A stretch of 64,000 nt of DNA from SIG299 sp045531955 (GTDB lineage: Bacteria > Bacillota > Clostridia > Lachnospirales > Lachnospiraceae), in assembly GCA_045531955.1 (NCBI GenBank), contig JAZSFC010000011.1, forward strand, positions 1 through 64,000, in the 5' to 3' direction. The position numbers and the translations under genes are program-made. Positions 1 through 8,919 of the stretch are shown here, piece by piece. The notes below the pieces were generated by a model. It made no database searches. It saw nothing but the letters and a program-made list of their open reading frames with translations, and was not told the DNA's origin. Position 1 is the stretch's first letter. Each line of letters begins with the position of its first letter.

Positions 1-1
1 A

Positions 2-1171
2 ATGGGATTTTTTCGGAATTTATTTAAAAGTAAAAAGAAAAAAGAGAAAGAAAAAGAACAACAGCAGGAAAACAGGCTGGTCTTAAAAGACGGTATATAC
101 AGTAATGCCGCAGACCGTGAGAATTTTCTGCGCAATTGCTGTGACCTGATTAACGAGGCAAAGCAACAGCGTTTTGAGGCTAAAAAAGAATATGAGGTGG
201 TAACCTCCTATCTGGCAGATATCCAAAAAATCGATTTGATGCCGGTTTCAGCAAGAAAATCTGTCACTGATATGGCCAGAAAAATTGTCAATCTGAATGA
301 AGAACGTCAGAAGATGCAGAAGATTCCGCCAAAGATTACCATGGCGCAGAGAATGGCCTTAGAGCCTTACGAGGATACCATCCTGGAAGAAATCCATAAG
401 ATGGAGGAGCAGGAGGATTACCTGCAGGTAATTAATTCCGATATCCGCCATCTGGAGAGTGAAAAGGCATCCTTGGATTTTGAGCTGGAGGAAATCGTAG
501 ACCGGGATGAAGCCGGAAAGAAAATGCTGAAGGTAGCCAGTGTGTTTATTATTATCTTCCTTATATTCTTATTTGTGCTGCAGGAAGTGGCTAAAAAGGA
601 TATACAGCTGCCGTTTATTTTCACCATTGCCTTCGGCATTATAGTCATTGCATATTTCTTCTTCTCCAACAGAAGAAATCAGTATGAATTAAAAGTGGCG
701 GAGCTTAAAATGAACCGCGCCATCATGCTGTTGAATAAAGTAAAAATTAAGTATGTAAACTGTACCAATCTGTTGGATTACTTATGTGAAAAGTTTCACG
801 TAAATAATGCCAAGGAGCTTCACTATCACTGGCAGGAATACATGCGGATTGTGGAAGAAGAACGCAGATTTAAAAAGATGATGGACAATATCGACTTTTA
901 CACCAAGGAACTGATACGGGAGTTAAAGAGCAACGGCGTTATGGATGCTGCAATCTGGGGGTATCAGGTGGAAGCTTTGGTGGACCCGAGAGAAATGGTA
1001 GAAGTGCGTCATCGCTTAAATGTACGCCGTCAGAAACTGCGCCAGCGTATCGACTATAATAACGGCCAGGAAGAAATGGCCAGAAAGTCTCTGCGTACGT
1101 TTAGGGAGCGTCATGTGGCTTACGACGCGGAAACCCTGATGATTCTTGCCAAAAACGATATAGAAGTGTAG
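2..1171 (+). CDS. Coiled-coil protein with two central membrane segments, function unknown
   Basis: I do not recognise a named family. The 389-residue protein starts with a very basic stretch rich in Lys, Glu and Gln (residues 10-25). A long heptad-like charged region follows to about residue 170. Two closely spaced hydrophobic segments lie at about 178-197 and 203-222 with a short polar turn between them, and a second charged helical region runs to the end. This predicts a membrane hairpin with both coiled-coil ends on the same side of the membrane. The protein at 18192-19319 has the same plan, so the two may be distant paralogues. The ATG lies at the window edge, so its ribosome site cannot be checked. 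The gene stops just before the valS promoter. Confidence 0.7.
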   Translation: MGFFRNLFKSKKKKEKEKEQQQENRLVLKDGIYSNAADRENFLRNCCDLINEAKQQRFEAKKEYEVVTSYLADIQKIDLMPVSARKSVTDMARKIVNLNEERQKMQKIPPKITMAQRMALEPYEDTILEEIHKMEEQEDYLQVINSDIRHLESEKASLDFELEEIVDRDEAGKKMLKVASVFIIIFLIFLFVLQEVAKKDIQLPFIFTIAFGIIVIAYFFFSNRRNQYELKVAELKMNRAIMLLNKVKIKYVNCTNLLDYLCEKFHVNNAKELHYHWQEYMRIVEEERRFKKMMDNIDFYTKELIRELKSNGVMDAAIWGYQVEALVDPREMVEVRHRLNVRRQKLRQRIDYNNGQEEMARKSLRTFRERHVAYDAETLMILAKNDIEV

Positions 1172-1200
1172 ATTTTAAGAAGAAAATTTCATTTTATCTC

Positions 1201-1229
1201 TTGACAACCGGCAAAATTTTCTTTACTAT
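1201..1229 (+). promoter_or_regulatory. Promoter of the valS T-box leader
   Basis: TTGACA at 1201-1206 and TACTAT at 1224-1229 are separated by exactly 17 bp, a near-consensus vegetative sigma-A promoter. The predicted start lies about 20 bases upstream of the first conserved T-box element. Confidence 0.75.
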
Positions 1230-1253
1230 ACAAAGCAGATATTGCAAAATGTA

Positions 1254-1506
1254 ATGATGAAGAGGAGTAAGCAAAGAACCCTTTCAGAGAGCAGACCGGT
1301 AATTGCTGTGAGGTCTGTATGGCGCATTTGCCCAAGGTAGCTTCGGAACAGTATTTCTGAACAGTGTAAACTTAAGTAGGAGATACCGGCTCACACCGTT
1401 ATTCGTGACGTCTGTGTCAGCAGACAATGAGGCAGTAGTAATACTGTGAAAAAAGGTGGTACCACGAATGACCCGTCGTCCTTTTAGGATGACGGGTCTT
1501 TTTACG
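1254..1506 (+). promoter_or_regulatory. T-box leader (tRNA-sensing attenuator) of valS
   Basis: The leader opens with the conserved GATGAAGAGGAGTA block at about 1255-1270. It continues with the AGAGAG element of stem I and the AAGTAGG linker near 1374-1380. It ends with the T-box proper, GGTGGTACCACG at 1455-1466, which pairs with the CCA end of uncharged tRNA. A GC-rich terminator hairpin with a T-run (1471-1504) overlaps the antiterminator pairing. In this family, uncharged cognate tRNA stabilises the antiterminator and allows transcription of the synthetase. The expected Val specifier should lie on the 3' side of stem I. GTG (1364) and GTA (1366) both occur there, and I could not decide between them. 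Confidence 0.93.
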
Positions 1507-1525
1507 TTGATAAAGGAGGTCTATT

Positions 1526-4213
1526 ATGAGAAAAGAATTAGCAAAGAACTACGATCCAAAAGACATTGAAGACAGATTGTATTCCAAGTGGCTGGATAAG
1601 AAATATTTCCATGCCGAAGTGGATGAAACCAAGAAACCGTTTACCATTGTGATTCCACCGCCAAACATTACCGGTCAGCTTCACATGGGCCATGCATTGG
1701 ACAACACCATGCAGGATATTTTAATCCGTTTTAAGAGAATGCAGGGTTATAACGCTCTGTGGCAGCCGGGTACCGACCATGCCAGCATTGCGACAGAGGT
1801 AAAGATTATCGAAAAGATGAAGGAAGAGGGTATTTCCAAGGAAGATCTTGGCCGTGAAGGCTTTTTAGAGCGTGCCTGGGACTGGAAGAAAGAATACGGC
1901 GGCAGAATTATCAGCCAGTTAAAGAAGCTTGGTTCTTCCTGTGACTGGGACAGAGAGCGTTTCACCATGGACGAAGGCTGTAATGCAGCGGTAGAAGAAG
2001 TATTTTGCAAGATGCATCACAAGGGCCTTATCTACAAGGGTTCCAGAATCATTAACTGGTGTCCGGTTTGTCATACCTCTATCTCCGATGCAGAAGTAAT
2101 TTACGAAGAGCAGGCAGGTCACTTCTGGCATATTAAGTATCCGGTAGTTGGCACCGATGATTTCTTACAGTTTGCTACCACCAGACCGGAAACCATGCTT
2201 GGTGATACCGCTATTGCAGTTCATCCGGAAGATGAAAGATATACTCACTTAGTTGGCAAGATGGTTAAGGTACCGTTTGTTGACCGTGAGATTCCGATTA
2301 TTGCAGATACTTACGTTGAAAAGGACTTTGGTACCGGTGTAGTTAAGATTACACCTGCCCATGACCCGAACGACTACGAAGTTGGTAAGCGTCACAACCT
2401 TCCTGAAATCAATATTATGAATGATGATGCTACCATCAATGCTAATGGCGGAAAGTTCGAAGGCATGGATCGTTATGAAGCAAGAAAGCAGATTGTAGCT
2501 GAACTGGATGAAATGGGTCTGCTCGTTAAGGTAGAAGATTATACCCATAATGTAGGTACCCATGACCGTTGTAAGACCACCGTTGAGCCAATGATTAAGC
2601 CACAGTGGTTCGTAAAGATGGACGAACTTATTAAGCCTGCAGTAGAGGCTGTTAAGAATAATGAGATTACTTTAATACCGGAACGTATGGAAAAGACTTA
2701 CTACAACTGGACCGATAACATCCGAGACTGGTGTATCTCCAGACAATTATGGTGGGGCCACAGAATTCCTGCGTATTACTGCCAAAAGTGCGGTGAAGTT
2801 ATTGTTGCTAAGACGAAGGACGCTCCAAGTGTATGTCCAAAGTGCGGATGCAACCACTTAGAGCAGGATCCGGACACTTTAGATACCTGGTTTTCCTCTG
2901 CATTATGGCCATTCTCCACTCTTGGCTGGCCGGAAAAGACCAAGGATTTAGAGTACTTCTATCCAACCGACGTTTTAGTTACCGGTTACGACATTATCTT
3001 CTTCTGGGTAATCCGTATGATTTTCTCCGGTTACGAGCATATGCAGGAGAAGCCGTTCAAGACCGTATTGTTCCATGGTCTTGTACGTGACTCCCAGGGA
3101 CGTAAGATGAGTAAGTCTTTAGGAAACGGTATCGATCCACTGGAAGTAATTGATAAGTATGGTGCGGATGCGCTTAGATTTACACTGATTACCGGTAATG
3201 CACCTGGTAACGACATGCGTTTCTACTGGGAAAGAGTAGAAGCGAGCAGAAACTTTGCCAATAAGGTTTGGAATGCTTCCCGTTTCATTATGATGTACAT
3301 GGATCAGATGGCAGAAGCAGGACTTAAGTTTGATTTAAAGAATGCTGACAAGACAAACTTAGAAGATGCGGATTGTTGGATTTTATCCAGATTTAATACC
3401 GTAGTAAAAGAAGTAACCGATAATATGGAAAGCTTCGAGCTTGGTGTAGCAGCCCAGAAGATTTATGATTTCATCTACGATGATTTGTGCGACTGGTACA
3501 TTGAAATGGTTAAGCCTCGTTTCTTTGGTGATAATGCAACTTCCAAGGAAACTGCTATGTGGACACTGCGCCATGTTCTCACCGGTGCATTAAAGTTATT
3601 ACATCCATATATGCCATTTATTACAGAAGAAATTTTCTGCACGTTAAAGGAAGCAGAAGGTACACTTGATGAGAACGAATCCATTATGATTTCCGAGTGG
3701 CCGACCTACAATGCAGAATTTGATTTTGCAGAAAAGGCAGCTGCGGTAGAAATGATTAAGGAAGCAGTTAAGGGTATCCGTAATGTTCGTACCCAGATGA
3801 ATGTACCGCCAAGCAGAAAGGCAACCGTTTATGTTGTTTCTGCAGAGGAGGCCGTTCGTAACACCTTTGAAGGCAGTAAGGTATTCTTCGCAACTCTTGG
3901 AGGTGCAAGTGAAGTACTGATTCAGGAAGACAAGACCGGTATTGCCGAAGATGCAGTTTCTGCGGTTCTTCCACAGGCAGTAATTTACATTCCGTTCTCC
4001 GATTTGGTTGACATTGAGAAGGAAATTGAGCGTCTGAATAAAGAAAAGACGCGTCTCACCGGAGAAATCAAGCGTGGTGAGGGAATGCTTTCCAATGCAA
4101 ACTTCGTGGCAAAGGCTCCGGAGGCAAAGATTGCAGAGGAGAGAGCAAAGCTGGAAAACTATAAGAGCATGATGGCTCAGGTTGAGGAAAGACTGGCAGC
4201 ATTAAGTAAGTAG
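1526..4213 (+). CDS. valS: Valine--tRNA ligase
   Basis: Class I aminoacyl-tRNA synthetase that charges tRNA-Val in the cytoplasm. The HIGH-type signature reads HMGH at residues 53-56, after the PPPNITG lead-in, and the KMSKS loop is at 527-531. The WWGHRIPAYYC block and a following CxxC...CxxC zinc knuckle-like segment are typical of ValRS. The editing (CP1) region lies between the two motifs, and the C-terminus is a charged coiled-coil arm ending near residue 895, the usual length. The start follows AAAGGAGGT with good spacing. The gene stands alone behind a T-box leader, so charging of tRNA-Val should control it. Confidence 0.98.
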   Translation: MRKELAKNYDPKDIEDRLYSKWLDKKYFHAEVDETKKPFTIVIPPPNITGQLHMGHALDNTMQDILIRFKRMQGYNALWQPGTDHASIATEVKIIEKMKEEGISKEDLGREGFLERAWDWKKEYGGRIISQLKKLGSSCDWDRERFTMDEGCNAAVEEVFCKMHHKGLIYKGSRIINWCPVCHTSISDAEVIYEEQAGHFWHIKYPVVGTDDFLQFATTRPETMLGDTAIAVHPEDERYTHLVGKMVKVPFVDREIPIIADTYVEKDFGTGVVKITPAHDPNDYEVGKRHNLPEINIMNDDATINANGGKFEGMDRYEARKQIVAELDEMGLLVKVEDYTHNVGTHDRCKTTVEPMIKPQWFVKMDELIKPAVEAVKNNEITLIPERMEKTYYNWTDNIRDWCISRQLWWGHRIPAYYCQKCGEVIVAKTKDAPSVCPKCGCNHLEQDPDTLDTWFSSALWPFSTLGWPEKTKDLEYFYPTDVLVTGYDIIFFWVIRMIFSGYEHMQEKPFKTVLFHGLVRDSQGRKMSKSLGNGIDPLEVIDKYGADALRFTLITGNAPGNDMRFYWERVEASRNFANKVWNASRFIMMYMDQMAEAGLKFDLKNADKTNLEDADCWILSRFNTVVKEVTDNMESFELGVAAQKIYDFIYDDLCDWYIEMVKPRFFGDNATSKETAMWTLRHVLTGALKLLHPYMPFITEEIFCTLKEAEGTLDENESIMISEWPTYNAEFDFAEKAAAVEMIKEAVKGIRNVRTQMNVPPSRKATVYVVSAEEAVRNTFEGSKVFFATLGGASEVLIQEDKTGIAEDAVSAVLPQAVIYIPFSDLVDIEKEIERLNKEKTRLTGEIKRGEGMLSNANFVAKAPEAKIAEERAKLENYKSMMAQVEERLAALSK

Positions 4214-4242
4214 AAGTAAATAAGGAAAGTATATTTTCTGTG

Positions 4243-4267
4243 GAATCCGCCAATTTTTGGCGGATTT
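4243..4267 (+). terminator. Possible valS terminator hairpin
   Basis: An AATCCGCC / GGCGGATT inverted repeat with a short T-rich loop lies 30 bases after the valS stop. Only three T residues follow, so it is a weak intrinsic terminator or an RNA-stabilising 3' hairpin. Confidence 0.45.
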
Positions 4268-4381
4268 CCGCAGTTTGTGCGGTGGAATAATAAATTCATG
4301 TACAGTTTTTCTTGCATTTTTGTGTAGGGAAAGGTAAGATGATAAGGTAACGTAGATTTGCTAAGGAAAGGATGAAAGCAA

Positions 4382-4516
4382 ATGATTAATTATGAAGAAG
4401 AACTTGCTAAATTTCAGCCGAGTCTTGAAATTGACGAAGCAGAAGAAGCAATTTTGCATAACGATTTAACAGATATTTCCGACATTATTGAAGTGATTGT
4501 TAAATCCGGCAAATAG
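4382..4516 (+). CDS. Small acidic protein, 44 codons
   Basis: A short open frame begins MINYEEELAKF and ends VIVKSGK. It is strongly acidic and fully helical in character, with no membrane segment and no cysteine. An AAGGAAAGG ribosome site lies about 10 bases upstream of the ATG, and the codon use matches the neighbours. A hairpin with a T-run follows directly (4538-4564), so it looks like a separate transcription unit between valS and the TPR gene. I do not know its function. A short acidic protein could bind a partner protein, but nothing in the sequence shows which. Confidence 0.6.
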   Translation: MINYEEELAKFQPSLEIDEAEEAILHNDLTDISDIIEVIVKSGK

Positions 4517-4537
4517 AAGGAACGAGGCAAAATCCTC

Positions 4538-4564
4538 TGCCCGCATTAGCGGGCGGGCATTTTC
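4538..4564 (+). terminator. Terminator after the 44-codon gene
   Basis: TGCCCGC pairs with GCGGGCA across a short loop and is followed by TTTT. It lies 22 bases after the small gene's stop and just before the next gene's ribosome site. Confidence 0.6.
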
Positions 4565-4588
4565 CTTCGGAAAACGAGGAGGATTACT

Positions 4589-6022
4589 ATGAATTGTCCG
4601 AAGTGTGGCCATGAGATAATAAAATGGCGGAAACGCTGCGAAATCTGCGGACAGGACATCAGTGTTTATGAGCGCTTAAGAAAAATATCCAACACTTTTT
4701 ATAATAAAGGGCTGGAGCGTGCTAAAGTCAGGAATTTAAGCGGCGCTATAGAAATGCTGAAAAAAAGTCTGGAGATTAATAAAGAAAATACAGATGCAAG
4801 AAATCTGCTGGGGCTTGTTTATTTTGAAATGGGAGAAGTTGTGGCTGCATTGAGCGAATGGGTAATCAGCCAAAATTTTCAGCCGGAAGATAATGCTGCA
4901 ACTGATTTTTTGAAGAAAGTTCAGTCTGATACTGTGGCTTTCGATGGAATGAATCAGACAATAAAGAAATATAATATTGCCTTAATGAATGCAAAACGTC
5001 AGGATGATGATTTGGCTATTTTGCAGTTAAAGCGTGTAATCAGCCAAAATCCGAAGTTTGTACAGGCTTTGCTATTATTGGCATTGATTTATCTGAAAAA
5101 TTGTGAATACGAGAAAGCAAGACGATGTCTTGTGCGTGTGCAGAAGATTGATGTGGCGAATGTCACGGCGTTACGCTATTTGGAAGAAATCCGTTTAAAT
5201 ACCCAGCCGGGTGGACAGACGCAGCAGGAGGTAAGCAAAGATTTTGATGATTCCTCTGTTTCTTCCCAAATTGTGCCAATCAGTACGTACCGTGAAGATA
5301 AACCGAACTTTATTGCTTTCATTACATTTTTTCTTGGTATTCTGATTGGAGTTGCAGTTATTTATTATATGGCAGTGCCTAATATCCGCCAAAGTATTAT
5401 GGAGGAATATAATAAAAAAGAACGGGACTATAGTGCGGTAGTCAGCGCCAAAGATGTAGAAATCTCTTCTTTGGAAAGCAATATCCGGATTCTGGAAAAT
5501 AAAGTAGACGATTTAGAGCGTACTCTCAGAAGAGAAGAAGGCTATACCCTTATCGACTACGAACCGTTGATTGATATCCTTCATTCTTATCAGGAATTTT
5601 TAAAAACGGAAAAACCTTCCCTGGAGCAGACGGAAGAGTTATTACTGTCCGCAGAAGGATTAAATATGACTGATATGACAGATTTATCTGCAGTTGCTCT
5701 TTATAATGATATGGTAAAGGGTCTTAAGCAAAAGGCCGGTGTATTCTATCTGGACGAAGGCATGTTCTTTTATGCAGGAGGAAACCAGGAAGAAGCGTTG
5801 ATCTGGTTTGAAAAGGCATACAATTGTATTCCAAACGAGCCGGAAGTGCTTTACCACCTGGCAAGAATTTACCATAATCTTGGAGATTTAGAACAGGCAA
5901 AGGCTTTGTATGAAATTTTGATAGACGAGCATCAGGATTCTACCAGAAGCCAGGAAGCGGTAACCTATCTGGAGTATGTGAATAAAGCAATGGAAGATGC
6001 TGCACAAAATCCGGCGGAATAA
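4589..6022 (+). CDS. Zinc-ribbon, TPR-repeat single-pass membrane protein
   Basis: The N-terminus carries a zinc ribbon with CPKC at residues 3-6 and CEIC at 17-20. TPR-like helical repeats follow at about 30-115 and 120-205 (for example the NTDARNLLGLVYFEMGE block). One hydrophobic membrane segment lies at about 239-263 and a coiled coil at about 275-315. A final TPR stretch near 390-470 (EEALIWFEKAYNCIPNEPEV) closes the protein. The layout predicts a cytoplasmic zinc/TPR scaffold anchored once in the membrane with an extracytoplasmic TPR tail. Such proteins are common in Lachnospiraceae, and their partner is unknown. The start follows GAGGAGG with good spacing. It sits just upstream of the sporulation operon but is probably transcribed separately. 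Confidence 0.8.
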   Translation: MNCPKCGHEIIKWRKRCEICGQDISVYERLRKISNTFYNKGLERAKVRNLSGAIEMLKKSLEINKENTDARNLLGLVYFEMGEVVAALSEWVISQNFQPEDNAATDFLKKVQSDTVAFDGMNQTIKKYNIALMNAKRQDDDLAILQLKRVISQNPKFVQALLLLALIYLKNCEYEKARRCLVRVQKIDVANVTALRYLEEIRLNTQPGGQTQQEVSKDFDDSSVSSQIVPISTYREDKPNFIAFITFFLGILIGVAVIYYMAVPNIRQSIMEEYNKKERDYSAVVSAKDVEISSLESNIRILENKVDDLERTLRREEGYTLIDYEPLIDILHSYQEFLKTEKPSLEQTEELLLSAEGLNMTDMTDLSAVALYNDMVKGLKQKAGVFYLDEGMFFYAGGNQEEALIWFEKAYNCIPNEPEVLYHLARIYHNLGDLEQAKALYEILIDEHQDSTRSQEAVTYLEYVNKAMEDAAQNPAE

Positions 6023-6127
6023 AATGAATAAGTTTACTGATGATAAAAGACGTGAGTCTGAAGAGTTTTCTTTGGATTCCGTCTTTTTTTTGAAAAATTT
6101 GTAAAAGCATAAATAAGGAGGACTATT

Positions 6128-6454
6128 GTGAGAGCAGAAGAGTTCGAGTTGAACAAAACAACCATGGTGATTCATTTGAAGTCGGATTTGGATCATCATA
6201 ATGCGGTATATATCCGGGAAATGGCAGACGGATATGTGGATAAATATCCGATTGACACAATCATTTTTGACTTTACAGGAGTGGAATTTATGGATAGTTC
6301 CGGAATCGGTGTTATTATGGGGCGCTATAAACAGATGTCTTATGTGGGCGGAAGTGTGTACGTATATGGCATCGGTAAAAATGTGGACCGGATTTTTCAG
6401 ATTTCCGGTTTATATAAGCTGGTAAAGAAGTTGAATCAGTTGGAGGTGAAATAA
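6128..6454 (+). CDS. spoIIAA: Anti-sigma F factor antagonist SpoIIAA
   Basis: STAS-domain protein of 108 residues. It frees sigma-F in the forespore by binding SpoIIAB when unphosphorylated. The phosphorylation loop reads MDSSGIGV, and Ser58 is the likely target by comparison with Bacillus SpoIIAA. The GTG start is set by AAGGAGGA eight bases upstream. It is the first gene of a spoIIAA-spoIIAB-sigF operon with tight spacing (3 bp to spoIIAB). Confidence 0.95.
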   Translation: MRAEEFELNKTTMVIHLKSDLDHHNAVYIREMADGYVDKYPIDTIIFDFTGVEFMDSSGIGVIMGRYKQMSYVGGSVYVYGIGKNVDRIFQISGLYKLVKKLNQLEVK

Positions 6455-6456
6455 AC

Positions 6457-6918
6457 ATGAGAGAGAATAATAAAAATATATGTGAACTTAGTTTTTTAGC
6501 AATATCAGAGAATGAATCCTTTGCCAGAATGGCAGCAGCGGCATTTGTGATGCCGCAAAATCCTACGTTGGAAGAAATATCTGATATTAAAACTGCCATT
6601 TCGGAGGCAGTAACCAATGCAATTCTGCACGGCTATAATCAGGATGCGGAGGGAATGGTACATATGAGATGTGAACAAAGAGGAGAAACTTTTACGTTTA
6701 TTGTATCTGATGAGGGTGTGGGAATAGACAATGTAGAACAGGCGATGGAACCTTTATTTACCTCAAAACCTGAATTGGAGCGGTCCGGTATGGGATTTTC
6801 CTTTATGGAAGCTTTTATGGATACTTTGTCGGTGGAATCAGAACCGGGAAAAGGAACCCGGGTTACCATGACGAAGCGGTTCGGAGCAGATGCGGTAACA
6901 TCAACCTCTGACGAGTAG
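6457..6918 (+). CDS. spoIIAB: Anti-sigma F factor and SpoIIAA kinase SpoIIAB
   Basis: GHKL-fold serine kinase of 153 residues that holds sigma-F inactive and phosphorylates SpoIIAA. The N box (EAVTNAILHGYN, about 50-61), the G1 box (DEGVGI, about 87-92) and the G2 box (SGMGFSFM, about 109-116) are all present, which matches active SpoIIAB. It lies between its antagonist and its target sigma factor, the canonical order. A GAGGTG ribosome site precedes the ATG. Confidence 0.96.
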   Translation: MRENNKNICELSFLAISENESFARMAAAAFVMPQNPTLEEISDIKTAISEAVTNAILHGYNQDAEGMVHMRCEQRGETFTFIVSDEGVGIDNVEQAMEPLFTSKPELERSGMGFSFMEAFMDTLSVESEPGKGTRVTMTKRFGADAVTSTSDE

Positions 6919-6928
6919 GAGGTGGACC

Positions 6929-7648
6929 ATGGATACCCAGTTACTTATCCGAAAAGCACAGGAAGGGGATAAAGTGGCAAGGGAACAGGTGATAAACGAA
7001 AACGTAGGACTGGTATGGAGTATCGTCAGACGTTTTTTGGGAAGAGGCCAGGAGGCGGAGGATTTATTTCAAATAGGTGTGATTGGTTTAATGAAGGCAG
7101 TGGACAAGTTTGATTTATCCTACGAGGTAATGTTTAGTACGTATGCAGTTCCGATGATTAGCGGCGAAATTAAACGATATTTAAGGGACAACAACAGTTT
7201 GATTAAAATGAGCCGTTCCATCAAAGAAAACGGTTGGAAAATAAAGGCTGCCCAGGAACGCCTGAACTTTGAACTCGGCAGGGATGCAACGCTGGAAGAA
7301 CTGGCGGCAGCTACCGAACTTTCCATGGAAGATGTGGTAACAGCATTGGAAGCAGGAAGCGAGATAGAATCCATTTATAAAACAGTATATCAAGGGGACG
7401 GCAATGAAATATATTTGGTGGACCGTATCAGGGAAGAGAAAAACGAAGCAGAGCTTTTGATTGACCGTATGACAGTGGAACAACTTTTAAACAGTCTTAC
7501 GGAGGATGAGAAACTTTTGATTACTTCCAGATATTTTGAAGATAAAACCCAGGTAGAAACAGCAAAATTGCTTGGCATCAGTCAGGTACAGGTGAGCCGT
7601 TTGGAAAAGAAAATTTTATTAAAAATGAGAAAAAATGTGCAAGGTTGA
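6929..7648 (+). CDS. sigF: RNA polymerase sigma-F factor (forespore)
   Basis: Sigma-70 family factor of 239 residues, matching SigF in length. Region 2 includes GQEAEDLFQIGVIGLMKAVDKFD and the core-binding and -10-recognition helix that follows. Region 3 starts around residue 100, and region 4 ends with the helix-turn-helix KTQVETAKLLGISQVQVSRL. It is the first compartment-specific sigma factor of the forespore and is held in check by the two genes upstream. It lies 10 bp after spoIIAB with GAGGTG upstream. Confidence 0.96.
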   Translation: MDTQLLIRKAQEGDKVAREQVINENVGLVWSIVRRFLGRGQEAEDLFQIGVIGLMKAVDKFDLSYEVMFSTYAVPMISGEIKRYLRDNNSLIKMSRSIKENGWKIKAAQERLNFELGRDATLEELAAATELSMEDVVTALEAGSEIESIYKTVYQGDGNEIYLVDRIREEKNEAELLIDRMTVEQLLNSLTEDEKLLITSRYFEDKTQVETAKLLGISQVQVSRLEKKILLKMRKNVQG

Positions 7649-7699
7649 ATAAGCAGGTGTAATTTGCGGATACTAACAAAAATTCCACAACAGAAAGGA

Positions 7700-7855
7700 A
7701 TGGTGAAAGTAGTGTCTGCAAAGCAACGGCTCATTGTGATTTTTGCAATTTTGGTAGTGATTTTTGTGGCTGCCGGTCTGATAATTTATTCTGTAGTAAA
7801 TGCCGGGGAATATGATGGTATTTTTGTCAATGGTGTTAGGCAGGTGCTTTTATAA
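7700..7855 (+). CDS. Small single-pass membrane protein between sigF and spoVAA
   Basis: About 51 residues: a short basic N-terminus, one hydrophobic segment (LIVIFAILVVIFVAAGLIIY) and a short polar tail (NAGEYDGIFVNGVRQVLL). The start is uncertain: an upstream TTG (7664), this ATG, or GTG codons at 7703 and 7712 all lie in frame, and an AGAAAGGA stretch lies just before 7700. Its stop overlaps the region right before the spoVAA ATG, so it is co-transcribed with the sporulation genes. The function is unknown. By position it probably acts in the forespore membrane. Confidence 0.6.
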   Translation: MVKVVSAKQRLIVIFAILVVIFVAAGLIIYSVVNAGEYDGIFVNGVRQVLL

Positions 7856-8473
7856 ATGAGTACGGTTTACATTAAACCGGAGTTAAGCTGTCTTGTTTCC
7901 CACAAGAATATTACGGTAGCAGACGTATGTCAGGTGTACGCAGCAGAGGAAAAGGTTGCGAAGCAGGTGCGACAGGTACCACTGTTTCAGATAAGTAAGT
8001 CACAGGAGAAAAATAAAATTTCGGTATCTTCCCTGTATGTGATCCGGCATATTATGGAAGCAGTGCATGGTGTAACGGTAATTAACTTGGGAGAACCGGA
8101 TTTTCTTGTAGAGTATCTTCCGCCCGGACCGAAAAAAAAGTGGCTGGACTATGTAAAGGCAGTACTTGTGGGAATAGTGGTGTTCTTCGGCTCCGCTTTT
8201 ACAATAATGACATTTAATGAGGATGCCAGTTTGCCTGTGATTTTTGGCAGGATATATGAAAGTGTGAGTGGTGATCCGGCAGGAAATGGCTGGCTGGAGG
8301 TGTTTTATTCCTTGGGCCTTCCGTTTGGGATTATATTGTTTTTCAATCATTTTGCGTCTGCAAAATTGAGTAACGATCCGACACCTTTGCAGATTCAGAT
8401 GCGCCAGTATGAAATGCAAGAAGATACTACCATTATTGAGAATGCTGCAAGGAAAGGGGAGCGGCTGGAATAA
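7856..8473 (+). CDS. spoVAA: Stage V sporulation protein AA
   Basis: Matches SpoVAA: an N-terminal soluble part of about 90 residues (with the ...VINLGEPDFLVEYLPP block) followed by two membrane segments at about 97-120 and 142-165. SpoVA proteins form the inner-membrane channel for Ca-dipicolinate uptake during sporulation and release during germination. The gene directly follows the small membrane protein, and its stop overlaps the ATG of spoVAB by one base, indicating translational coupling. Confidence 0.88.
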   Translation: MSTVYIKPELSCLVSHKNITVADVCQVYAAEEKVAKQVRQVPLFQISKSQEKNKISVSSLYVIRHIMEAVHGVTVINLGEPDFLVEYLPPGPKKKWLDYVKAVLVGIVVFFGSAFTIMTFNEDASLPVIFGRIYESVSGDPAGNGWLEVFYSLGLPFGIILFFNHFASAKLSNDPTPLQIQMRQYEMQEDTTIIENAARKGERLE

Positions 8474-8883
8474 TGTGGTGGCAGAATGTGATATATGCCG
8501 GTGTGGGACTTTGCGGCGGACTTTTGGTAGCAGGCGGACTGTTTGCGTTTTTGGCTTTGGTAGGGGTCATTACCAGATTGGCAGCAGGAACTGCCACAGC
8601 GAAATATCTGACCTTTTATGAAGATATGGCACTGCTTGGCTGTGTGGGAGGAAACTTACTGTTTATATACCGATTCGGTTTACCGCCGGGGAACTTGTTT
8701 CTTGCAATGTATGGCATAGGCTCCGGCATATTCACAGGATGTCTTGCAGCGGCATTATCGGAGGTGGTAAATATGTTTCCGGTACTAAGTGAAAGAGTCA
8801 GTTTAAAAAAAGGAATGGCAGGGATTATGGCCATGTTTGCAATAGGCAAGCTGGTGGGCTCATTATTTGGATTACTAAGATAA
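8473..8883 (+). CDS. spoVAB: Stage V sporulation protein AB
   Basis: 136-residue integral membrane protein with about four hydrophobic segments. It includes the GGLLVAGGLFAFLALVGVI helix and a conserved-looking SEVVNMFPVLSERV loop near the C-terminus, which is typical of SpoVAB. It follows spoVAA with a one-base overlap and precedes spoVAC, as in Clostridia spoVA operons. It is a subunit of the dipicolinate channel complex. Confidence 0.88.
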   Translation: MWWQNVIYAGVGLCGGLLVAGGLFAFLALVGVITRLAAGTATAKYLTFYEDMALLGCVGGNLLFIYRFGLPPGNLFLAMYGIGSGIFTGCLAAALSEVVNMFPVLSERVSLKKGMAGIMAMFAIGKLVGSLFGLLR

Positions 8884-8919
8884 TCAGAATGGAAGAGAGT
8901 AATAATACAGGAGGTAACT

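Noticed and set aside
6022..6100. Terminator between the TPR gene and spoIIAA
   Set aside because: GACG...CGTCTTTTTTTT has a long loop and weak stem, so it was not listed as a feature.
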